Part shown: positions 1 through 8,176 of the stretch, piece by piece
How the letters are laid out: the number at the start of each line of letters is the position of its first letter
How positions within the stretch are numbered: the first letter of the stretch is position 1
Origin: Dictyoglomota bacterium
Lineage (GTDB): Bacteria; Dictyoglomota; Dictyoglomia; Dictyoglomales; Dictyoglomaceae
Direction of reading: 5' to 3'
Assembly: GCA_029776735.1 (NCBI GenBank)
Contig: JAKOUL010000072.1
Span: 66,808-130,807 of the forward strand
Length of the DNA stretch: 64,000 nucleotides
Position numbers and translations under genes: made by a program
Notes under the pieces: model-generated
What the model saw: only the letters and a program-made list of their open reading frames with translations
Database searches by the model: none
What the model was told of the DNA's origin: nothing

Positions 1-642
1 GGGAAGGAGCTTAGGGAAGAAAATGAGAAAATTAGTAATATAGTATTTATGGGGATGGGGGAGCCTTTAGCTAATTATTCTTCAGTTATAAAAGCTTTGA
101 GGATTATACATGAGGACTGGGGTTTAAATATAGGTGCAAAACATATTACTATCTCTACCATAGGGATTGTCCCTAAAATTTATGATCTTGCAAAAGAAAA
201 TCTTAAGGTAAGACTTGCTATTTCCTTACATGCACCTAATAATGACTTAAGAGATAAAGTAATTCCTCTAAATAAAGAGTATCCTATAGAAGATTTAATA
301 GAAGCAGCATGGTTTTATGCTGAGAAGACAGGTAGGAGAGTAACTTTTGAATATGTACTTATAAAGGATTTTAACGATAAACCTGAACATGCAAGAGAGC
401 TTATTACTCTCTTGAAAGGAAAACCTGCTCATGTAAATCTAATACCATGGAATAGAGTCTCTGAGTATCCTTGGGATACACCAAGGATGAATTCTATAGA
501 AAGATTTGAGAGATATTTAAAAGAGGCAGGGTTAAAAGTTACTTTAAGAAGATCTTATGGAAGCAACATTAGAGCAGGGTGTGGACAGCTAAGAGCTGTA
601 TATTTACAGAAAGTTAAGGAGGGTAAGAAGTGCGAAAACTAA
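1..642 (+). CDS. rlmN: 23S rRNA (adenine2503-C2)-methyltransferase RlmN, 5'-truncated by the window
   Basis: Radical SAM enzyme that methylates C2 of A2503 in 23S rRNA (and A37 of some tRNAs). The reading frame is open from base 1, so the true start and the CxxxCxxC Fe-S motif lie upstream of the window. Visible family marks are VFMGMGEPLANY (about residues 15-26 of the visible part), the SLHAPN segment, VNLIPWN, and the C-terminal NIRAGCGQL, whose Cys is the methyl-carrying residue of the family. The first internal Met (base 49) is within a conserved motif and is not a start. The stop overlaps the next gene by 13 bases, so it heads or sits in an operon with the PASTA protein and rpe. Confidence 0.95.
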   Translation, partial: GKELREENEKISNIVFMGMGEPLANYSSVIKALRIIHEDWGLNIGAKHITISTIGIVPKIYDLAKENLKVRLAISLHAPNNDLRDKVIPLNKEYPIEDLIEAAWFYAEKTGRRVTFEYVLIKDFNDKPEHARELITLLKGKPAHVNLIPWNRVSEYPWDTPRMNSIERFERYLKEAGLKVTLRRSYGSNIRAGCGQLRAVYLQKVKEGKKCEN

Positions 643-1199
643 GTAATAAGGAGATAGTTTTATATGTTCTTATTGCTATCAATGTAGTTATTTTAGGAGT
701 TAATATATATTTTTTCCAAAAGGCACTATTTAAAGTGGACGAGTTAGTGACACCACCAAATGTACTAAATAAGAACATTATAGAGGCAACTAAGATGCTT
801 ACTGCTAAGGATTTTAAACCTCAAATAGAAGGTATACTTATGGATAAGAACAAAGAGCTTTTAACTATTTTAGATCAAAATCCATTAAATACTGATGTAC
901 CAAAAGGAAGCATTGTGGGTTTATGGATAAACTTACCTGCTAAGTTAGTTAAAATGCCTGATGTAAAATATAAGGATATAGGGGAAGCAAGAAATATCTT
1001 AGAGGGACTTGGCTTGAAAGTAGAAGTGGTTTCCCAAGAAAATGGTTATGTAGTAAGACAAGCACCAGAGGCTGGCTTTTATATAGAGAATGGAGGAAAT
1101 GTTGTTATTTGGACTTATACAGATGTTGAAGAATCTAATGTAGAAGAATCTACCATAGAGGAATCTACTATAGAGGAATCTACCGAGCCTAATTTCTGA
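630..1199 (+). CDS. Orphan membrane-anchored PASTA-domain protein
   Basis: Protein of 189 residues starting at GTG, with GGAGGG about 8 bases upstream. It has a short N-terminus, one membrane segment (about residues 9-29), then two PASTA-like repeats outside the membrane (about 40-100 and 106-165; the second contains MPDVKYKDIGEARNILEGLG) and a Glu/Ser-rich tail of 5-residue repeats. PASTA domains bind peptidoglycan or muropeptides in Ser/Thr kinases and PBPs. No kinase domain is present. It sits between rlmN and rpe, where many Firmicutes carry prpC-prkC-rsgA, so it may correspond to the sensor half of a PrkC-like kinase. Function is unproven; it could instead be a wall-associated structural protein. 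Confidence 0.8.
   Translation: MRKLSNKEIVLYVLIAINVVILGVNIYFFQKALFKVDELVTPPNVLNKNIIEATKMLTAKDFKPQIEGILMDKNKELLTILDQNPLNTDVPKGSIVGLWINLPAKLVKMPDVKYKDIGEARNILEGLGLKVEVVSQENGYVVRQAPEAGFYIENGGNVVIWTYTDVEESNVEESTIEESTIEESTEPNF
1125..1184 (+). repeat. Four in-frame 15-bp tandem repeats
   Basis: Four consecutive 15-base units (1125, 1140, 1155, 1170) encode VEESN, VEEST, IEEST, IEEST at the C-terminus of the PASTA protein. Units differ by a few bases. As the unit is a multiple of three, copy-number change would lengthen or shorten the acidic tail without a frameshift. Confidence 0.85.
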
Positions 1200-1216
1200 T
1201 GGAGGGGAATAAGAAA

Positions 1217-1879
1217 ATGGAGGTAAAAGTTTATCCCTCTCTTTTATCTGTGAATGTTTTGAATGTGGAGTATTCTATTAGATTAGTTGAAAAAATTGCT
1301 GATGGACTTCATGTGGATATCATGGATGGACACTTTGTACCTAATTTAAGTTATGGCCCCTCTTTTGTAGAGGCAATTAAAAAAAGGACTGATCTTTCTT
1401 TGAATGTGCATTTAATGGTGAAAGAACCAGAAAAGTTTGTAGATCTATTTATAGATGCTGGGGTAGATGAGCTTGGTTTCCATATTGAAACCACTTATCA
1501 TCCTCAGAGATTAATAAAATATATAAGAGATCATGGAGTAAGGCCCTTCGTAACCTTAAATCCTGTAACGCCTCTAAATTCTATAGAATACCTTTTGGGC
1601 GATGTGGATATGGTTCTTCTTATGACTGTAAATCCAGGATACGGTGGGCAGGAATTCTTGCGTTTTTGTTTAAAGAAAGTAAGAAGGCTTAGAGAAATGG
1701 CTGTAAGAGAGGGTATAAGTTTAGATATAATGGTAGATGGTGGTATTGACCTAAGTACAGCACCACTCGTGGTAGATATGGGGGCTAATATTCTAATAAG
1801 CGGATATGGAATATTCGGTAGTAATGATCCTGCTGATACCATTCTTAAGATGAAGTCATTAAAGTTTAAGGAGGTTTGA
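1217..1879 (+). CDS. rpe: Ribulose-phosphate 3-epimerase
   Basis: Interconverts ribulose 5-phosphate and xylulose 5-phosphate in the pentose phosphate pathway; cytosolic TIM barrel. Motifs: an N-terminal PSLLSVN segment, HVDIMDGHFVPNLSYGP (metal ligands and catalytic Asp), NVHLMVKEPE, VNPGYGGQEF (phosphate loop) and VDGGI with the second catalytic Asp. I chose ATG at 1217 (221 residues) because GGAGGGG at 1201-1207 stands 9 bases ahead of it; the in-frame ATG at 1199 overlaps the previous stop and has no ribosome binding site. Usual family length is about 220. It lies in one operon with rlmN and the PASTA gene. Confidence 0.95.
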   Translation: MEVKVYPSLLSVNVLNVEYSIRLVEKIADGLHVDIMDGHFVPNLSYGPSFVEAIKKRTDLSLNVHLMVKEPEKFVDLFIDAGVDELGFHIETTYHPQRLIKYIRDHGVRPFVTLNPVTPLNSIEYLLGDVDMVLLMTVNPGYGGQEFLRFCLKKVRRLREMAVREGISLDIMVDGGIDLSTAPLVVDMGANILISGYGIFGSNDPADTILKMKSLKFKEV

Positions 1880-1883
1880 ATCT

Positions 1884-2477
1884 ATGACACTTATATATGT
1901 ACCTTGGTTTATTCCCTTAATTATAATTTCTATTCTCATACTACAGAGGAGCTTAGAGAAAAGGGAGACTGAAACATACGAGACTGATGCTAAAAAGTTT
2001 ATAAAAATTGAGGGAAGTGAAGAAGTAATTCCACCTTGGAGAAGAGAAGAACAAAAGAAGGAAGAAAATAAGCCTAAAAAAAGAGGTGTTTTGTTCTGGA
2101 TCCTTAATAGTATATTAATCCTTTATGTGCTTTTTGTTTGGTATATAGCGCAGTATCAAGGTTTTAATAAAGGGATATATGAAATAATTGCTGGATTTAC
2201 AATCTCTTTGTATTTCTTTTATTTAGATATTCCAGGTCTTCTTAGTAATATTTGGATCTATAGGGAGTATCCTGGTAGTATAAAAGGAGAAATTGTGATG
2301 AGTAAACATTTTGTTCTTGCATCAAAGAAAAATGAGACAAAAGTATTTTTAACTATTCTTTTCTTCTATTATTTAGCTACTTTTTCTAACTTTATTTTAG
2401 GAGGGTTATTAGCTCTTGTTATAAAGATATGGATGATAGATAGAAGAATTTCTAAGACAACTCTTCCGGATTGGTAA
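1884..2477 (+). CDS. Integral membrane protein of unknown function
   Basis: I do not recognise this 197-residue protein. It starts 4 bases after rpe with AAGGAGG in the rpe end, so it is translated with that operon. Predicted layout: membrane segment at 4-20, a charged, Lys/Glu-rich stretch at 22-68, then about three membrane segments (roughly 70-90, 96-114, 153-180) separated by a polar loop at 118-150. No cysteine or histidine motifs stand out. Its last 26 bases overlap the end of the convergent ABC ATPase gene. Confidence 0.75.
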   Translation: MTLIYVPWFIPLIIISILILQRSLEKRETETYETDAKKFIKIEGSEEVIPPWRREEQKKEENKPKKRGVLFWILNSILILYVLFVWYIAQYQGFNKGIYEIIAGFTISLYFFYLDIPGLLSNIWIYREYPGSIKGEIVMSKHFVLASKKNETKVFLTILFFYYLATFSNFILGGLLALVIKIWMIDRRISKTTLPDW

Positions 2478-3234
2478 AAGACATAGGAAAGAATAGTTTT
2501 TTGCCTTTTATAGTTGTTTCTTCATAATTTACATGGAAGACTTCTCTTAGAAGAGAAGTAGAAAGGATATTTTGGGTTTCTCCATAAGCTACAATCCTAC
2601 CATTTTTTATTGCTAAAAGATAATCTGTATAGAAAGACGCTATATTTATATCATGGAAAATTGCCATTATTAAGAGTTCCTTGCTTAGATTTTTTATGAA
2701 GTCCATAAAGACTATTTGATAATAAGGATCTAAATTATTTGTGGGCTCATCTAAAAGAATAATTTGAGGTTCTTGAACTAAAACCCTTGCGAGCATCACT
2801 CTTTGTTGTTCTCCTCCAGAAAGTTCATATAGTTTCTTCTTTTTAGAGCTTAAAGTATTAGTAATAACCATTATTTCATTGATTTTGTATATATCCTTCT
2901 TACTTAGAGGTCTCCATGAAGGATGGTGAGGATATCTTCCTAACCTTATATATTCTTCTACTGAGAGAGAAAGGTCTAAAATAGGTTTTTGGGAAAGAAG
3001 GGCTACTTTTTTGGCAATTTCTTCTTGCTTATAAGTCTTTATGTCTTTTTCAAAGAGAAGAATATTACCTATATTTGGCTTTATATAGTTTATTATTAAT
3101 CTAAAAATAGTGCTTTTTCCAGCTCCATTGGGACCGATGATACCAATAAATCCCACATTAGGGGATTTCCATGTAAAGTCTTCTAAGACTATTTTTTTAT
3201 TGTATCCTGCGAAAACATTTATAAAGTCAATCAT
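2452..3234 (-). CDS. ABC importer ATPase, FecE/BtuD type
   Basis: ATP-binding subunit of a cobalamin/iron-siderophore family importer; cytosolic, binds the FecCD-type permease. Walker A GPNGAGKST (34-42), Q-loop Gln 82, signature LSGGEQQR (137-144), Walker B IILLDEPT (157-164) and switch His 194 in FHDIN are all present, so it should be active. The frame stays open a further 59 codons upstream, but ATG at 3234 overlaps the permease stop as ATGA and matches the family N-terminus (260 residues), so this start is preferred. Last gene of the ileS-importer operon. Confidence 0.93.
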   Translation of the reverse strand: MIDFINVFAGYNKKIVLEDFTWKSPNVGFIGIIGPNGAGKSTIFRLIINYIKPNIGNILLFEKDIKTYKQEEIAKKVALLSQKPILDLSLSVEEYIRLGRYPHHPSWRPLSKKDIYKINEIMVITNTLSSKKKKLYELSGGEQQRVMLARVLVQEPQIILLDEPTNNLDPYYQIVFMDFIKNLSKELLIMAIFHDINIASFYTDYLLAIKNGRIVAYGETQNILSTSLLREVFHVNYEETTIKGKKLFFPMSFTNPEELS

Positions 3235-4199
3235 TTTTTCTTTACTAAGAGATAAATAAAGAATGGTACTCCAAAAAAAGATGTAATAATTCCTACAGGA
3301 ATCTCTGTTGGGTAAAAAAGCATTCTTGCCAATATATCTGAAGAAAGAAGTAATATGGCTCCGCTTAGAAAACTTGATGGTATAAGCCATGAATAATCTG
3401 GAGTTTCCCATACTCTCATCATATGAGGTGCAATTAGCCCAATAAATCCTATGGCACCAGATACAGCTACAGAAGGTGCGATGAGAAAAGATAAAAGAAT
3501 AAGAATGATAGGCTGATATTTTTTTAGAGGAAGACCAAGACTATAGATCTCTTCCTCACTTAAAAACAACAAATTAAATTTTCTTCTCCACAGCAGTGCC
3601 CATGGGATACCAATAAGAGAATATATAAAGAGTATTGTAAAATGAGTCCATCCTTTACCATTAAAACCCCCCATTAGCCAAAAATAAATTCCTTGGAATG
3701 TCTTCTGTTTTAGAAATAATAATAGAGCTACCACAGATGATAAAAGGGAATTTATGGATACCCCCAAAAGGATAATAGTAGTAGAAGATGAAAACTTTTT
3801 GTTGAATAATATAAGTATTGCAAGGACTAAAAAGGCTCCTAACATAGAAACCCATGGTGTAAAAATAGGATCAATATCCCATGTACTTCCAGCTAAAAGA
3901 AAATATAAAGTAGCTCCTAATAAAGCTCCAGAAGAAAGTCCTATTACATGAGGCTCTGCCAAAGGATTGTGAAATAGGCTTTGTAATATAGCTCCTGCTA
4001 CACCTAAATTCCCTCCAACTAAAATAGCTAAAAGGGTGCGAGGGATCCTTATATCCCATACTATGATCCCCCGATTATCTGTTTTATCTTGTAAAAGATG
4101 AGGAATATCTAATAAGGAAACTCTAAAGCTTCCAACGTTTATGGAGCAGATAAATAAACAAACAAGACATAGTAAAAGTAAGACTATTTTCTTATTCAT
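3231..4199 (-). CDS. FecCD/BtuC-type ABC importer permease
   Basis: Membrane subunit of a vitamin B12 or iron-siderophore importer, 322 residues, with about 9-10 hydrophobic helices. Family marks include IRIPRTLLAILVGGNLGVAG near residue 50, NPLAEPHVIGLSSGA around 95-110, and GAIGFIGLIAPHMMR at about 245-260, the cytoplasmic loop contacting the ATPase. The start overlaps the binding-protein stop by four bases (ATGA) and the stop overlaps the ATPase start in the same way, so all three subunits are translationally coupled. Substrate cannot be fixed by sequence reading; B12 is favoured because a B12-dependent ribonucleotide reductase is encoded in the same window. Confidence 0.93.
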   Translation of the reverse strand: MNKKIVLLLLCLVCLFICSINVGSFRVSLLDIPHLLQDKTDNRGIIVWDIRIPRTLLAILVGGNLGVAGAILQSLFHNPLAEPHVIGLSSGALLGATLYFLLAGSTWDIDPIFTPWVSMLGAFLVLAILILFNKKFSSSTTIILLGVSINSLLSSVVALLLFLKQKTFQGIYFWLMGGFNGKGWTHFTILFIYSLIGIPWALLWRRKFNLLFLSEEEIYSLGLPLKKYQPIILILLSFLIAPSVAVSGAIGFIGLIAPHMMRVWETPDYSWLIPSSFLSGAILLLSSDILARMLFYPTEIPVGIITSFFGVPFFIYLLVKKK

Positions 4200-5095
4200 A
4201 AAGGAATTTCAGGATATAAAAGCTCAAATAACCTTTCCATGCCTTCTATCAAACGTGGCCCGGGTCTAAAGACTAAATCATCATTTATAGTATAAACCAT
4301 CTTATTTTTTACTGCATTTGTTTGTTTAAGCATTGGATGATTTAATATGGATTCTTTTGATATACCTGAAGTTTCTCCAATAAGAATGACATCAGGATTT
4401 TTTTCAAGGATATATTCTACACTTAGTACAGGATATTCTGGTTCATTTTTTTCTACGATATTCTTTGCTCTCACTTTTCTTAATAGATCTCCTAAAAAAG
4501 TATTAGGAGAAGCAGAAGTAAATGGGTCATTCCATAATAGGAATAAAACTTTAGGCAATTTTTTAACCTGAAGGGCTTTCTTTTGAATATTTCCCCATCT
4601 TCTTAGCATATCATTATGTACTGCTCTTGCTTCTTTTTCTTTACCTATAACTTTACCAACTAAGAGTATATTTTCTAATACATCTTCAAAATTTTTAGGA
4701 TCTAACACTAAGAAATTTGTCTGAGGTAAAGATTTTTCTAATTGGTTGAAGATTTCTTTAGGAAAACTCTCATAAAGTATAATTAGATCTGGATTTAGGG
4801 AGATAATTTTTTCTATATTAGGATTGCTAAATCCTCCTACTTTTTCTTTCCTTTGTGCTTCTTTTGGAAAATTGCAATAGTCGGTAACTCCCACTATTTT
4901 TTCTTGTGCGTTTATAGCAAAGAGAATTTCAGTAGCAGAAGGAGCAAGAGAAATGATCCTCGTGGGAGGAGTATTTATTGTGATACTCCTCCCCATATCG
5001 TCCTTTACAGTGATAGGAAAGGCGAAAGAGAAAGAAATGATAAATAAAAGGACAAAAACAAGAATATAAATGTTCTTTAACTCTTTTTTAGGCAT
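4196..5095 (-). CDS. Periplasmic/extracytoplasmic B12 or siderophore-binding protein
   Basis: Substrate-binding subunit, 299 residues, of the adjacent importer. A hydrophobic signal segment occupies residues 9-26. Family marks: PPTRIISLAPSATEILFA (about 42-59), VGVTDYCNFP, VGGFSNPNIEKIISLNPDL and the C-terminal GPRLIEGMERL. The APSATEI and TDYCNFP segments resemble BtuF-like cobalamin binders, though ferric-siderophore and heme binders share this fold. AGGAGG stands upstream of the ATG. It begins 20 bases after ileS ends, with no terminator between, so it is probably transcribed from the ileS promoter. Confidence 0.9.
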   Translation of the reverse strand: MPKKELKNIYILVFVLLFIISFSFAFPITVKDDMGRSITINTPPTRIISLAPSATEILFAINAQEKIVGVTDYCNFPKEAQRKEKVGGFSNPNIEKIISLNPDLIILYESFPKEIFNQLEKSLPQTNFLVLDPKNFEDVLENILLVGKVIGKEKEARAVHNDMLRRWGNIQKKALQVKKLPKVLFLLWNDPFTSASPNTFLGDLLRKVRAKNIVEKNEPEYPVLSVEYILEKNPDVILIGETSGISKESILNHPMLKQTNAVKNKMVYTINDDLVFRPGPRLIEGMERLFELLYPEIPL

Positions 5096-5115
5096 ATAAT
5101 CTTATTACCTCCTAT

Positions 5116-8043
5116 TTACGTCCTCTCAAATCCGATAGTTACTTCTTCCTCATATACCTTTAGTTTCTTTTTAAATGTATTATTAGGAATATCTACCTCT
5201 TCAATACTTACTGCTAATATTTCCCTGGAAAGCTCTTCTTTATTCTTCTCTATGATTTTTTTAATCCTTTCAGAACCTTGATAATATAGTTTTATTCTAT
5301 CGGCATAATCTAATTTAGCTTCTTTTCTTAACATTTGAATCTTATGCTCTAATTCTCTTAGCATCCCTTTATTTAAGAGTTCTTCAGTAAGTTTAGTATC
5401 CAGTGCTACCTCTACATTTTCATCCTTATATACTAATATTCCGTCTCCTTCTTCTATCTTTCCTATTACGACATTTTCTATATTTAATTCTTGTTTTATA
5501 TATTTTACAAGCTTTTCTATGTTTTCTTGAACTCTAAGATTTAACTTTATCCAAAGAGTAGATAATGGTTGTTTTATCTTAATATTTGCTTGATTTCTCA
5601 GCATTCTACCAATGGCGACTATCTCTCTTACTGTGTCCATGTCTTCCTCAAGCTCAGGCTTTATGAGTTCTTTGTTTTCATTGGGATAGTCATTGAGATG
5701 TACACTTTCTGGTACATCTTCTTCAGCGACTCTTATAATCTCCTGATATATCTTCTCAGAAGTGAAAGGTATAAAGGGTGCTGAGAGTTTTGAGAGTTCT
5801 TTTATTACTGTGAAAAGTACGGTATAAGCAGCCCATTTATCCTCATCTTTTTCTGATTTCCAAAATCTTTCTCTATTTAGTCTTACATACCAATTACTTA
5901 AATCTTCTATAACAAAATTTTGGATAGATCTTGCTGCAGGTGTGGCATTAAACTTATCCATGTCCTCTTTTACCTTAATGATAAGGGAGTTTAATTTAGA
6001 GATGATCCATCTATCTGATAGGTCTGTAAGCTCTGTAAGAGGTATAAGATGTTCCTTAGGCGAGAATCCATCAATTTCTGCATAGATGGAGAAGAAAGAT
6101 AAGGTATTCCAGAAAGTAAGTAAGAATTTTTTAAGAACGTCATTTACAGCTTCGGCTGAAAATCTTAAAGGTGTCCATGGTGGGCTTACTGTGAAAATAT
6201 ACCATCTAAGAGCGTCTGCACCATATTTAGTAAGTATTGACCATGGGTCTACTACATTGCCTTTATGCTTACTCATCTTTTCGCCTTTTTCATCTAATAC
6301 CAGTTCTGTAACTAAGACATTCTTATAGGCAGGTTCATTGAATACAAGAGTTGAAATGGCAAGTAAGCTATAGAACCATCCTCTTGTTTGATCTATAGCT
6401 TCACAAATAAAATCTGCTGGAAAAGATTTCTTGAATTCCTCTTGGTTTTCAAAAGGATAATGCCATTGAGCAGCAGGCATAGCTCCTGAATCAAACCAAC
6501 AATCTATAACTTCAGGAACCCTATGCATTATACCACCACATTTAGGACATTTAAGGGTTATTTCATCAATATAAGGTTTATGAGGATTGAAATTATTAGT
6601 ATCTGTTATTCGTAATTCTTTATAACTCCCTATACATTCTTCATATCCGCAAGAGTCACATATCCAAATGGGGAGTGGTGTTCCCCAATATCTTTCTCTA
6701 CTTAACGACCAATCAATATTATTGGCAAGCCAGTTTCCAAATCTTCCATCTTTTATATACTCAGGGTACCAATTTATTTTTTGGTTGTTATTTATAAGAG
6801 CTTCTTTTACTTCTGTAGTTTTAATATACCAGGAGGATCTGGCATAGTATAAAAGAGGAGTATCGCATCTCCAGCAGAAAGGATAAGTATGGAGATATTT
6901 TTCCTCCCTGAATAGTAAACCTTTATTTTTGAGATCCTCTATAATTAATGGGTCTGCATCTTTAATAAACATTCCTGTCCATGGAGTTATCTCTTTTGTA
7001 AATTTTCCATTTTGATCTATAGGTTGTAGGAATGGAAGATCATATTTTCTGCCTATTTGGAAATCCTCATCTCCAAAAGCAGGAGCAATATGTACAATCC
7101 CAGTTCCCTCATCTAATGTTACAAAATCACCAACTACTACATAATGAGAAGGTTTATTGAGAGGCAGGAATGTGAATAGGGGAATATAGGGCGTTTTTTC
7201 TAAATCTCTTCCCTTGTATTTTCCTTCTATGGAGTAGTTTCCTTCTGGTAAGACATAACTCAGTCTTTTTTCTGCCAAAATATAATGTTCATCATTATAT
7301 TTAACTTTTACATAATCCTCTTCAGGATGTACTGCAAGAGCTATATTTGAGATTAGAGTCCAAGGAGTTGTAGTCCAAGCAAGGAAATAAGTATCTTTGC
7401 TATCTTTTAACTTGAATTTTACAAATACAGAAGGATCTTGTGTCTCTTTATATCCTTGAGATACCTCATGATCAGAAAGAGCAGTTTCACATCTGGGACA
7501 CCAGGGTACAATTTTATACCCTTTATATAAAAGTCCCTTTTCCCAGATATTTTTAAGTAGCCACCATACTGATTCAATATAATCATTACTAAGGGTGATA
7601 TATGGATTGTCCATATCAATCCAGAAACCAATTCTTTCCGTAAATACTCTCCATTCCTTTTCGTATCTGAATACACTTTCTCTACACTTTTTATTAAACT
7701 CTTCAACCCCATATTTTTCAATTTCTTGTTTACTGTTTATTCCAAGTTCTTTCTCAACTTCAAGTTCTACAGGAAGTCCATGGGTATCCCACCCTGCTTT
7801 TCTTGGAACATAGTATCCACACATAGTTTTATATCTTGGGAAAATATCTTTATAAATTCTTGGTAAAACATGTCCCGCATGGGGTTTACCATTAGCAGTT
7901 GGTGGACCTTCATAGAAATTAAACCTTGGAGAACCCTTTCTAATCTCCAAGGATTTTTTGAAGATATCATTGTCTTTCCAAAATTTCAGTATTTCTTCTT
8001 CCATTTGTGGGAAGTTTATTAGTGGTGGAAGTTTCTTGAACAA
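5116..8043 (-). CDS. ileS: Isoleucyl-tRNA synthetase
   Basis: Charges tRNA-Ile; class I synthetase of 975 residues. HIGH-type motif HAGH in GPPTANGKPHAGH (about 45-57), KMSKHKGN as the KMSKS loop, an editing domain with TTTPWTL, and Cys pairs CPRCETALSDHE and CDSCGYEEC/CPKCGG for zinc. The N-terminal PRYKTMCGYYVPRKAGWDTH segment resembles Thermus-like (type 2) IleRS rather than E. coli-like type 1. Start is TTG at 8043 with AAGGAGGG about 7 bases upstream. A clear promoter precedes it. The gene leads an operon with the B12-type importer. Confidence 0.96.
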   Translation of the reverse strand: MFKKLPPLINFPQMEEEILKFWKDNDIFKKSLEIRKGSPRFNFYEGPPTANGKPHAGHVLPRIYKDIFPRYKTMCGYYVPRKAGWDTHGLPVELEVEKELGINSKQEIEKYGVEEFNKKCRESVFRYEKEWRVFTERIGFWIDMDNPYITLSNDYIESVWWLLKNIWEKGLLYKGYKIVPWCPRCETALSDHEVSQGYKETQDPSVFVKFKLKDSKDTYFLAWTTTPWTLISNIALAVHPEEDYVKVKYNDEHYILAEKRLSYVLPEGNYSIEGKYKGRDLEKTPYIPLFTFLPLNKPSHYVVVGDFVTLDEGTGIVHIAPAFGDEDFQIGRKYDLPFLQPIDQNGKFTKEITPWTGMFIKDADPLIIEDLKNKGLLFREEKYLHTYPFCWRCDTPLLYYARSSWYIKTTEVKEALINNNQKINWYPEYIKDGRFGNWLANNIDWSLSRERYWGTPLPIWICDSCGYEECIGSYKELRITDTNNFNPHKPYIDEITLKCPKCGGIMHRVPEVIDCWFDSGAMPAAQWHYPFENQEEFKKSFPADFICEAIDQTRGWFYSLLAISTLVFNEPAYKNVLVTELVLDEKGEKMSKHKGNVVDPWSILTKYGADALRWYIFTVSPPWTPLRFSAEAVNDVLKKFLLTFWNTLSFFSIYAEIDGFSPKEHLIPLTELTDLSDRWIISKLNSLIIKVKEDMDKFNATPAARSIQNFVIEDLSNWYVRLNRERFWKSEKDEDKWAAYTVLFTVIKELSKLSAPFIPFTSEKIYQEIIRVAEEDVPESVHLNDYPNENKELIKPELEEDMDTVREIVAIGRMLRNQANIKIKQPLSTLWIKLNLRVQENIEKLVKYIKQELNIENVVIGKIEEGDGILVYKDENVEVALDTKLTEELLNKGMLRELEHKIQMLRKEAKLDYADRIKLYYQGSERIKKIIEKNKEELSREILAVSIEEVDIPNNTFKKKLKVYEEEVTIGFERT

Positions 8044-8078
8044 GCTATCCCTCCTTTCAAATTATATAAGTTAGGTTA

Positions 8079-8106
8079 AGTATATTATATAAAAAGTTTG
8101 TGTCAA
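8079..8106 (-). promoter_or_regulatory. Sigma70-type promoter of ileS operon
   Basis: On the minus strand TTGACA (8101-8106) and TATACT (8079-8084) are 16 bases apart, about 36 bases before the TTG start of ileS. Confidence 0.75.
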
Positions 8107-8130
8107 GAATTATAGAATTTAGAAAATAAA

Positions 8131-8162
8131 AAAGGGTGGGAAAGATTTCTTCCCCACCCTTT
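8131..8162 (-). terminator. Rho-independent terminator after hppA
   Basis: AAAGGGTGGG...CCCACCCTTT forms a stem of about 15 pairs with one A/C mismatch and a 2-base loop. On the minus strand it is followed by TTTTTTATTTTC, 15 bases after the hppA stop. Confidence 0.88.
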
Positions 8163-8176
8163 GAAATTCCTCCAAA

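Noticed and set aside
3235..3411. 59-codon N-terminal extension of the ABC ATPase
   Set aside because: It lies antisense to nothing useful but overlaps the permease coding region in another frame; ATG 3234 with ATGA coupling fits the family start.
8044..8176. Possible cobalamin riboswitch controlling the importer operon
   Set aside because: The gap before ileS is only 133 bases, filled by a promoter and the hppA terminator; no B12-box is visible, and none fits in the 20 bases before the binding protein.
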